A DNA stretch of 11,901 bases from an uncultured Eubacteriales bacterium (lineage in GTDB: Bacteria; Bacillota; Clostridia; Oscillospirales; CAG-272): NCBI GenBank assembly GCA_900554225.1, contig USGH01000057.1, positions 1-11,901 of the forward strand, in the 5' to 3' direction. Of the stretch, positions 6,527 through 11,901 are shown one piece after another. The translations under genes were made by a program, and so were the position numbers. The notes under the pieces were generated by a model that saw nothing but the letters and a program-made list of their open reading frames with translations, was not told the DNA's origin and searched no databases. Each line of letters starts with the position of its first letter. Position 1 is the first letter of the stretch.

Positions 6527-6979
6527 ATGTCCTGGTTCAATGTTTACGGACTTATTTATGTACTTGTCATTCTGATTCCGAATCTCGTTTTCGCGATGCG
6601 GTGTAAGGACGGCTTTGTCAATCGCTGGCAGAACAAAACGGTTGAGACGCTGGAGCAGATCGGGCGGTTTGGATGCTTTCTCTTCATGATCGTTCAGATC
6701 CCAGGCACCGTTTTCCAGCCGTGGTCCGACACCGCATGGATGCTCTATTTTCTTCTGGATACCGTGTTCGCACTCGCTTACTGCACCATCTGGATCGTCT
6801 GTTTCCGCAAAAGCTCCGTATTCCGCGCACTGGCACTGTCGATTCTGCCGTCACTGCTTTTTCTCGCAAGCGGTATTCTGACCCGCTCGATCTTTTTGAT
6901 TGCCGCTGCCTGCCTCTTTGCACCGACACATATCCTGCTGTCGTACAAAAATGCCGCCGCGGAACGGATGGGAAAATGA
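6527..6979 (+). CDS. Small multi-pass membrane protein of unknown function
   Basis: 150 residues from the ATG at 6527, chosen because AGAGGA lies 7 nt upstream and translation begins at once with a membrane segment; a GTG at 6494 would add 11 polar residues and lacks a ribosome site. Five likely transmembrane helices are visible at about 5-24, 45-64, 71-93, 98-118 and 121-139. Short loops carry RCKDGFVNRWQNKTVETLEQ (25-44, between helices 1 and 2) and a basic FRKSS turn (93-97). The C-terminus is short and polar. I recognise no catalytic or transporter motif. It follows the acetyltransferase by 39 nt and is the last gene before the terminator at 6990-7037. Confidence 0.75.
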   Translation: MSWFNVYGLIYVLVILIPNLVFAMRCKDGFVNRWQNKTVETLEQIGRFGCFLFMIVQIPGTVFQPWSDTAWMLYFLLDTVFALAYCTIWIVCFRKSSVFRALALSILPSLLFLASGILTRSIFLIAAACLFAPTHILLSYKNAAAERMGK

Positions 6980-6989
6980 TCTTCACATA

Positions 6990-7037
6990 AAAAACGCCGC
7001 CGTATCGGATTGCAAATAACGATACGGCGGCGTTTTT
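6990..7037. terminator. Bidirectional intrinsic terminator between convergent operons
   Basis: An 18-bp perfect stem, left arm 6990-7007 and right arm 7020-7037, encloses a 12-nt loop. The GC-rich part (CGCCGCCGTATCG) is bounded by an A-run on the left and a T-run on the right, so both strands give a hairpin followed by U residues. It lies 10 nt after the membrane-protein stop codon and 113 nt beyond the pyrI stop on the other strand, and probably ends both transcripts. Confidence 0.93.
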
Positions 7038-7150
7038 GAGGATGAACCTTAATGAACGCTGTATTTCTTATTCCTTCGTCTTGACACGAAAATAACTTTT
7101 CAAATGTCCACTCTAAGGGGATTCTCTCCATTCGATACAGGGGATCTTTT
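7038..7150. other. GC-poor intergenic patch downstream of pyrI
   Basis: 113 bp between the terminator and the pyrI stop, visibly poorer in GC than the flanking genes. On the minus strand it stays open as a frame (reading through ERIPLEWTFEKLF and FIKVHP), but this runs on into the terminator and beyond as an antisense frame and has no ribosome binding site. A TTGACA at 7081-7086 has no matching -10. It may be a decayed gene fragment, a dispersed repeat unit, or simply the untranslated tail of the pyr mRNA. Confidence 0.3.
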
Positions 7151-7579
7151 TTACTTTTCCGCGGGGGTATCGCAGTAGAGACAGCGGTATTCGCCCTCTC
7201 CCTCTCCGCAGAGGCGGAACACATGCGCCAGCTCCTGCTCCGTAGAAGTGATGCAGCGCGGATTTTTGCAATGGATCACGCCACGGAGTACCGTCGGTCG
7301 GGACAGGTGCCGCTTTTCCACACATTTGCCGCCCGCGATACGATTGACGGTGATTCCGGGATCCACATAGCCGAGCGCGTCAAAATCGATACTGTCCAGC
7401 GAGACCTCCGTGCCGATCTTGATGATGTCCTTTTTTTTCATCTTTCCGGACGGTACGTTTTTGAGGATCGCCACCGTGCAGTCGAGGGCATCCAATCCGA
7501 GCGTTTCGTATACACGCATCCCCCGTCCGGCGGTGATGTGGTCGAGGACGATGCCGTTTTCTATCGAATCAATGTACAT
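7151..7579 (-). CDS. pyrI: Aspartate carbamoyltransferase regulatory chain
   Basis: 142 residues, slightly shorter than the E. coli chain (153). PyrI binds nucleotides and gives allosteric control to the PyrB catalytic trimers. The N-terminal effector domain keeps VLDHITAG (11-18) with Asp13-His14, Lys54 in DIIKIG and Lys89 in CVEKRH, which match nucleotide-contacting positions in the E. coli protein. The zinc domain has Cys104-x4-Cys109 (CKNPRC) and Cys133-x2-Cys136 (CLYC), the four ligands that hold PyrI to PyrB. It begins 4 nt after the pyrB stop, with GGAG inside the end of pyrB, and is the last gene of the pyr operon. The intact effector and zinc sites predict a regulated holoenzyme. Confidence 0.96.
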   Translation of the reverse strand: MYIDSIENGIVLDHITAGRGMRVYETLGLDALDCTVAILKNVPSGKMKKKDIIKIGTEVSLDSIDFDALGYVDPGITVNRIAGGKCVEKRHLSRPTVLRGVIHCKNPRCITSTEQELAHVFRLCGEGEGEYRCLYCDTPAEK

Positions 7580-7583
7580 TTTC

Positions 7584-8513
7584 TCACTCCTCTATTTCCG
7601 GCGTCAGTCCGAGCAGCATCAGAATCAACGCCATGCGCATGAGCTTGCCGCAGTATACCTGTTTGAAATAACACGCGCGTGGATCCTTGTCCACCGCCAC
7701 GGAGATCTCGTTGACGCGCGGCAGCGGATGGAGAATCGCCATATCGGACCTGGCGGCAGTCAATTTGTCCTCGGTCAGGATGTATGTGTCGCGCAGGCGG
7801 AGATATTCCTCCTCGCTGACGAATCGTTCCTTCTGCACCCGTGTCATGTAGAGAATGTCAAGCTCCGGCATTGCGTCCTCCAGACGGGTCGTTTCACGGT
7901 ACGGGATCCGTTCCTTGACGAGGATGTCCCGGCGCACGTATTCCGGCAGACGCAGCTCCACCGGGGAAATCAGCACGAATTTGATCCCTGTATACCGGGA
8001 CAGCGCGGCGATCAGGGAATGGACGGTCCGTCCGAATTTGAGATCCCCGCAGAAGCCGACGGTGAGATCGGTCAGTCTTCCCTTTTCGCGGCGGATGGTG
8101 AAGAGATCGGCAAGCGTCTGGGTCGGATGGCTGTGTCCGCCGTCTCCGGCATTGATCACCGGGATCGAGGCGTTTATGGATGCCACATACGGCGCACCCT
8201 CTTTCGGATGGCGCATGGCGATGATGTCCGCATAGCAGCTCACGACACGCGCGGTATCGGCGACGCTTTCTCCCTTGGATGCGGACGAGCTCTGTGCCTC
8301 CGAAAAGCCCAGCACATTGCCGCCCAGCTCATACATTGCCGCTTCAAAGCTCAGTCTCGTGCGCGTGGACGGCTCGAAAAATAAGGTCGCCAGCTTTTTT
8401 CCGTCGCAGAGGTGCGCATATTTCGCCGGATTTTTCTCAATGTCAAATGCTGTAGCGATCAGGGAGTCGATCTCCGCCGCAGACAGCTCCAGAATATCGA
8501 TGAGACTTCTCAT
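7584..8513 (-). CDS. pyrB: Aspartate carbamoyltransferase catalytic chain
   Basis: 309 residues, the normal catalytic-chain length. It condenses carbamoyl phosphate with aspartate, the first committed step of pyrimidine synthesis. Visible motifs: FFEPSTRTRLSFE (45-57), the carbamoyl-phosphate loop; SSSASKGES (75-83) with Lys80, which reaches into the neighbouring subunit's active site; GDGGHSHPTQTLADL (123-137); the VGFCGDLKFGRTVHSL segment (152-167); YMTRVQKERF (222-231); and HPLPRVNEI (262-270). The ATG at 8511-8513 is chosen because AAGGAG lies 7 nt upstream; an earlier start would add 12 residues and overlap pyrE. It starts 4 nt after the pyrE stop and is followed by pyrI, its regulatory partner. 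Confidence 0.97.
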   Translation of the reverse strand: MRSLIDILELSAAEIDSLIATAFDIEKNPAKYAHLCDGKKLATLFFEPSTRTRLSFEAAMYELGGNVLGFSEAQSSSASKGESVADTARVVSCYADIIAMRHPKEGAPYVASINASIPVINAGDGGHSHPTQTLADLFTIRREKGRLTDLTVGFCGDLKFGRTVHSLIAALSRYTGIKFVLISPVELRLPEYVRRDILVKERIPYRETTRLEDAMPELDILYMTRVQKERFVSEEEYLRLRDTYILTEDKLTAARSDMAILHPLPRVNEISVAVDKDPRACYFKQVYCGKLMRMALILMLLGLTPEIEE

Positions 8514-8517
8514 TCTT

Positions 8518-9165
8518 TCACTCCTTATGCGTGTGCATCCAGCTTTCATCGGACGGATCGTCGCGGAAATGCTTCAGTCGCTCGATGTCCGCAGGTGCAA
8601 TATACCCGTTTTCCGCTGCCACCACACAGATCTCGTCGAAATTCGTCAGGCTCACATTCCGCACCTGTGCCGCCGCCAGCCGATCAAGCCCCTTCTGCAT
8701 TCCGTAGGTGAAGATGCTGACCACGCCGAGAACCTCTGCCCCAGCTTCCCGGAGCGCGTCCACAACCTCGATCACACTGCCGCCCGTGGAGATGAGATCC
8801 TCAATGACAACGACCTTTTCCCCCGCGTCCAGTCTGCCCTCGATGCGGTTCTGTCTGCCGTGATCCCTGTTGCCGGAACGGACGTAGCCCATCGGAAGTC
8901 CCAGAATGTGCGCGGCAATGGCGGCATGGGCGATTCCGGCGGTCGAGGTACCCATCAGCACCTGCGCGTCCGGGTATTCCCGTTTTACCGTCTCCGCAAT
9001 CGCGTTTTCCACGTCGTTCCGTACATCCGGAGCGGTCAGCGTCAGGCGATTGTCGCAGTAGACGGGACTTTTGATCCCGCTTGCCCATGTGAACGGCTCG
9101 TTCGGACGGAAGAACACCGCTCCGATTTTCAAAAGATCCTCTGCAATCCTTGTTTTCGTATCCAT
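8518..9165 (-). CDS. pyrE: Orotate phosphoribosyltransferase
   Basis: 215 residues. It joins orotate to PRPP to give OMP. The PRPP-binding motif VVVIEDLISTGGS (118-130) is intact, and MGTSTAGIAHA (71-81) and SGIKSPVYCDNR (29-40) are family-typical. The flexible active-site loop reads YVRSGNRDHGRQNRIEG (94-110). Here the lysine normally placed four residues after the loop arginine (Lys103 in the Salmonella enzyme) is Arg100, and a second common lysine in Bacillus-type loops is Gly98. Arg96, Asp101 and His102 are kept. The ATG at 9163-9165 has AAGGAG 8 nt upstream; a GTG at 9172-9174 overlaps that box and is rejected. It lies 22 nt after pyrF and 4 nt before pyrB. Confidence 0.95.
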   Translation of the reverse strand: MDTKTRIAEDLLKIGAVFFRPNEPFTWASGIKSPVYCDNRLTLTAPDVRNDVENAIAETVKREYPDAQVLMGTSTAGIAHAAIAAHILGLPMGYVRSGNRDHGRQNRIEGRLDAGEKVVVIEDLISTGGSVIEVVDALREAGAEVLGVVSIFTYGMQKGLDRLAAAQVRNVSLTNFDEICVVAAENGYIAPADIERLKHFRDDPSDESWMHTHKE

Positions 9166-9187
9166 ATCCCGCACTCCTTATCGCTTT

Positions 9188-9901
9188 TCAAAGATTCCCG
9201 TTTTCGGAAAATTCCGCGACACACCGCTTGTATGCCGCTGCCGGATCGCTCGCCTTTGTGATCGGTCTGCCCACCACGATGTAGTCCGATCCAAGCTGCC
9301 AGGCCTTTGCCGGCGTCGCGATCCGCACCTGATCCCCGGCGTCCCCGTCTGCAAACCGTACTCCCGGCGTGACCGTGGCAAAATCCGCACCGAGCTTTTC
9401 GTGAATCGCACCTGCCTCCCACGGAGAGCAGACCACGCCGTCCAGTCCCGCCGCTTTCGCGTTTCCGGCATAGTGGAGAACCGTATCCTCCATGGAATGC
9501 GGGATCCACAATTCGTCATGAAGCCGCTCCTCACTCGTGGAGGTCAGCTGGGTAACGGCAATGCACCTGGTTCGGCGCACACCGTTCACGGTCAATCCCT
9601 CGATGGCGGCGCGCATCATATCGATCCCTCCGGCGGCGTGCAGATTCGTCATATCCACACCAAGCCCTGCCAGTACCGCCATCGCTTTTTTCACCGTATT
9701 CGGAATGTCGTGGAGCTTCAGGTCGAGGAAGATCTTGTATCCCCGATCGCGCAGCGTTTCCACCATGGCAGGTCCGGCGGCGTAATACAGCTCCATGCCG
9801 ATCTTTACGTAAGGCTTGTCCTCCTCAAACCGATCGAGAAACGCAAGGGTTTCCGCAGCCGAGGCAAAATCACAGGCGATGATGACTTCTCTTTTCTTCA
9901 T
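9188..9901 (-). CDS. pyrF: Orotidine-5'-phosphate decarboxylase (subfamily 1)
   Basis: 237 residues, typical of the short bacterial form. It decarboxylates OMP to UMP, the last step of the pathway. The signature DLKLHDIPNTV (60-70) gives the charged network Asp60, Lys62 and Asp65, with Asp11 and Lys33 upstream also in place. TPGVR (178-182) and VVGRPI (209-214) form the phosphate-binding loops. The ATG overlaps the pyrD TGA in an ATGA (9898-9901), and AGGAGG lies 9 nt upstream inside pyrD, so translation is probably coupled. Confidence 0.97.
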   Translation of the reverse strand: MKKREVIIACDFASAAETLAFLDRFEEDKPYVKIGMELYYAAGPAMVETLRDRGYKIFLDLKLHDIPNTVKKAMAVLAGLGVDMTNLHAAGGIDMMRAAIEGLTVNGVRRTRCIAVTQLTSTSEERLHDELWIPHSMEDTVLHYAGNAKAAGLDGVVCSPWEAGAIHEKLGADFATVTPGVRFADGDAGDQVRIATPAKAWQLGSDYIVVGRPITKASDPAAAYKRCVAEFSENGNL

Positions 9902-10812
9902 ATATGTGCTCCTCCTACCATATCCATCCAGTTTGTGATCCCGTATTTCTCCATTTCACCGGGCAGTGCCGCGACAATATCCCGGCAGATCGTCGGTTCT
10001 GTGAGGTTTGCCGCACCGATCTGCACCGCGCTCGCCCCGGCAAGAAGCATCTCCACGCAGTCCGCCGCATTCGATATGCCGCCCATGCCGATCAGTGGAA
10101 TCTGCACCGCTTCATACACCCGGTACACCATTGCCAATGCCACCGGAAAGACCGCCGGTCCGGACAATCCGCCCGTTCTGTTCGCAAGGATCGGCCGTTT
10201 CCGCCGCAGATCGAGCCGCATACCCACGAGGGTATTGATCAGGGACAATCCGTCCGCCCCTGCCGCTTCACACGCGCGTGCGATCTCCGTGATGTCCGTG
10301 ACGTTTGGGGTCAGCTTCACGAATACCGGTTTGGTCGCCACCCTTTTGACCGCAGCCGTAACCTCTGCCGCCAGATGTGCCGAGGTGCCGAATCCCATCC
10401 CGCCGCCATGTACGTTCGGACAGCTGATGTTCACTTCCAATATACCGACATTTTCCGCTTCCGTCAGCTTTTCCGCACAGGCGACGTATTCCGCGACCGA
10501 GAAGCCGCCGATATTGGCAATGACCGGCTTGCCGTAGATTTTTTGCAGGTTGGGCAGTTCCTCCGCGACCACACGCTCCACGCCGGGATTTTGCAGTCCG
10601 ACCGCATTGAGCATACCCGACGGCGTTTCCGCGATCCGCGGCGTGGGATTGCCGAACCGTTCCTGTGCCGTGGTCCCCTTGATGGAGATCGAACCGAGGC
10701 AGCGGATGTCGTAGATCTCCGCAAATTCCCTGCCATAGCCGAACGTGCCGCTTGCCGGAATGATCGGGTTGTCGAGCGTCACACCCGCCAAATCTACCGT
10801 CATGTTTACCAT
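9898..10812 (-). CDS. pyrD: Dihydroorotate dehydrogenase B, catalytic subunit
   Basis: 304 residues, class 1B, which oxidises dihydroorotate to orotate on FMN and passes electrons through PyrK to NAD+. Motifs: PIIPASGTFGYGREF (16-30), SIKGTT (43-48) with Lys45 for FMN, NAVGLQNPG (69-77), VNISCPNVHGGG (127-138) with the catalytic-base Cys131, VKLTPN (165-170), and GMGGISNAAD (242-251) with GASAVQIG (259-266) for FMN phosphate. The ATG at 10810-10812 has GGAGG 7 nt upstream; another ATG three codons later is too far from it, and an upstream in-frame extension lies inside pyrK. It overlaps the pyrK end by 7 bp. Adjacent pyrK confirms type 1B. Confidence 0.96.
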   Translation of the reverse strand: MVNMTVDLAGVTLDNPIIPASGTFGYGREFAEIYDIRCLGSISIKGTTAQERFGNPTPRIAETPSGMLNAVGLQNPGVERVVAEELPNLQKIYGKPVIANIGGFSVAEYVACAEKLTEAENVGILEVNISCPNVHGGGMGFGTSAHLAAEVTAAVKRVATKPVFVKLTPNVTDITEIARACEAAGADGLSLINTLVGMRLDLRRKRPILANRTGGLSGPAVFPVALAMVYRVYEAVQIPLIGMGGISNAADCVEMLLAGASAVQIGAANLTEPTICRDIVAALPGEMEKYGITNWMDMVGGAHI

Positions 10813-11534
10813 ACGATCGCCTCCCTCTCGAGTACCGGACCATCCCGACAGATCCGTACCGCACCGTATTTTGTCTTGCAGGAGCAGCCCATGCACGCGC
10901 CGAAGCCGCATCCCATCCGCTCCTCAAAGCTGTACGCACCGGGACAGGTCAGCCGATCGTACACGGCACGGAGCATGGGGATCGGTCCGCACGCATAGCT
11001 GTAGGAGTACACGCCATCGAGCAGTCCCACCACCGTTCCTTTCTCACCCAACGTGCCGTCCATGGTCGCAATCCGGACCGTGCAGCCGAGTGCGGCAAAT
11101 TCGTCCTTATAAAATACATCCGCCGCCGACGCAAAGCCGCAGACCACCGTCACCGGGATATTCTTCGCGCGCAGCCGTCTCGCCAGTCCATAGAGCGGAG
11201 GTACGCCCACGCCGCCGCCGACAAGCACCGGACTGTCCCCACACGCCCCGATCGGGAATCCGTTGCCCAGTCCCGTGAGCACATCCAGCATTTCGCCGCT
11301 TTTCCGCTCCGACAGCCATTCCGTACCGCCGCCGACCACCTTGTAGATGAGCGTAAGCGTCCCCTTGTCCCAGTCACACACCGAGATCGGCCGGCGCAGG
11401 TAGTACCCGCCGGTGCGCACATTCACAAACTGTCCGGGAGCTGTGATCTCGTCCGTATCGCCGGAAAGGCGTATCTGCCACACGTCCCGCGCGATCCGGA
11501 TGTTCTCCGCGACCGCAAACCATTCCTTACGCAT
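10806..11534 (-). CDS. pyrK: Dihydroorotate dehydrogenase B, electron-transfer subunit
   Basis: 242 residues. PyrK carries FAD and a [2Fe-2S] cluster and links PyrD to NAD+. The ferredoxin-reductase-like N-terminal domain has GQFVNVR (34-40) and the FAD motif RRPISV (47-52). The nucleotide domain has VLVGGGVGVPPLYGLA (103-118) and YACGPIPML (180-188). The C-terminal cluster ligands are Cys209-x4-Cys214-x2-Cys217-x11-Cys229, the expected pattern; Cys219 is extra. The ATG follows the pyrC stop with no gap (TGA then ATG at 11537-11532), so ribosomes may pass straight from pyrC. The tight pairing with pyrD supports a PyrD2PyrK2-type complex. Confidence 0.96.
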   Translation of the reverse strand: MRKEWFAVAENIRIARDVWQIRLSGDTDEITAPGQFVNVRTGGYYLRRPISVCDWDKGTLTLIYKVVGGGTEWLSERKSGEMLDVLTGLGNGFPIGACGDSPVLVGGGVGVPPLYGLARRLRAKNIPVTVVCGFASAADVFYKDEFAALGCTVRIATMDGTLGEKGTVVGLLDGVYSYSYACGPIPMLRAVYDRLTCPGAYSFEERMGCGFGACMGCSCKTKYGAVRICRDGPVLEREAIVW

Positions 11535-11901
11535 TCATTCACCCTCGCTTTCGTCCCATACGCGCTTACCGTCCGCCACCGTCGCCACGCATTTTCCCAT
11601 AACGGTCCATCCGGCAAACGGGGTCGCACGTCCCATCGTGGCAAATCGCTCCGGATCCACAGTGTACGACCGCTCCAGATCCCACACCGTCAGATCCGCC
11701 CGTCCACCGACCTGTATCTCGCCCGCGCCCAGCGCAAACCGTTTCTGCGGTGCTGTGGTCAGCATGGCAATGAGCCGGGACAGCGGTACAATGCCGGTTT
11801 GGCACAGCTTTGTGTACACCACCGGAAATGCCGTCTCCAGCCCGACCACGCCCATGAGACTGTCCCGCAGTCCGCGCGATTTTTCCGCTATGCTGTGCGG
11901 C
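11535..11901 (-). CDS. pyrC: Dihydroorotase, C-terminal part (5' end beyond window)
   Basis: The last 121 codons of an amidohydrolase-family dihydroorotase, which closes carbamoyl-aspartate to dihydroorotate. The window edge cuts immediately before PHSIAEKSRGLRDSLMGV; in relatives this follows the TDHA metal and catalytic aspartate, which is therefore just outside. Visible family signatures are GVVGLETAFPVVYT (running through 11855), RFALGAGEIQVGGRADLTVWDL and ATPFAGWTVMGKCVATVADGKRVW at the end. No stop codon breaks the frame up to the edge. An ATG at 11853-11855 is internal, not the start. As the first visible gene of the operon it puts the pyr promoter and any PyrR/attenuator control beyond the right edge. 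Confidence 0.93.
   Translation of the reverse strand, partial: PHSIAEKSRGLRDSLMGVVGLETAFPVVYTKLCQTGIVPLSRLIAMLTTAPQKRFALGAGEIQVGGRADLTVWDLERSYTVDPERFATMGRATPFAGWTVMGKCVATVADGKRVWDESEGE

Noticed and set aside
7081..7086. Plus-strand TTGACA as a promoter toward the pyr genes
   Set aside because: No -10 hexamer lies 16-19 nt downstream, and it would transcribe antisense to pyrI.
9071..10537. A 488-codon plus-strand frame across pyrF and pyrD
   Set aside because: It is antisense to well-identified pyr genes; the low-complexity Ser/Arg/Ile-rich product indicates a shadow frame.
10813..10911. A 33-residue N-terminal extension of PyrD
   Set aside because: It lies entirely inside pyrK, and the ribosome site points to the ATG at 10812.
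1..11901. Mobile elements, CRISPR arrays, defence genes or a biosynthetic cluster
   Set aside because: No transposase, integrase, regularly spaced direct repeats, toxin-antitoxin pair or synthase domains were seen; the gene content is core metabolism and transport.

Overview
The window looks like chromosomal DNA from a GC-rich member of the Clostridia (Firmicutes), probably an uncultured gut or rumen relative of the Oscillospirales/Christensenellales. This is inferred from three things: consensus sigma-A promoters and strong AGGAGG-type ribosome binding sites; a PyrB/PyrI aspartate carbamoyltransferase together with a PyrD/PyrK type 1B dihydroorotate dehydrogenase; and a clostridial-style extracellular solute-binding lipoprotein. 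I see no phage, transposon, CRISPR, tRNA or rRNA. It reads as ordinary core chromosome with some unusually legible regulatory DNA.

Left part (1-3037, minus strand): the first 303 codons of a solute-binding lipoprotein, cut by the window edge, with a near-perfect promoter at 973-1001. To its right is a two-gene unit, nrdR followed by a CapA-like metallophosphatase lipoprotein, overlapping by 11 bp. The nrdR promoter has a 10-bp palindrome matching the NrdR-box core at the predicted transcription start, and an 8-bp inverted repeat flanking the -10 element. This suggests autoregulation.

Middle part (3038-7037, plus strand): a divergent intergenic region with a 15-bp palindrome leads into a four-gene unit. 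It contains a DUF362 protein with a two-cluster ferredoxin domain, ispE (MEP isoprenoid pathway), an Eis-like GNAT acetyltransferase and a small five-helix membrane protein. The unit ends in an 18-bp-stem terminator that works in both directions on paper.

Right part (7038-11901, minus strand): a compact de novo UMP operon read as pyrC-pyrK-pyrD-pyrF-pyrE-pyrB-pyrI, with gaps or overlaps of a few bases up to 22. It covers carbamoyl-aspartate formation (PyrB/PyrI), ring closure (PyrC, its 5' end outside the window), oxidation to orotate (PyrD/PyrK), phosphoribosylation (PyrE) and decarboxylation to UMP (PyrF). The carbamoyl-phosphate synthetase genes and the operon promoter are not in the window. 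A GC-poor 113-bp patch lies between pyrI and the shared terminator.

I found no convincing new multi-gene system. The most useful leads are the nrdR promoter architecture, the divergent-region palindrome, the uncertain ispE start with a possible 15-codon leader, the altered PyrE active-site loop, and the DUF362-ferredoxin/ispE pairing.
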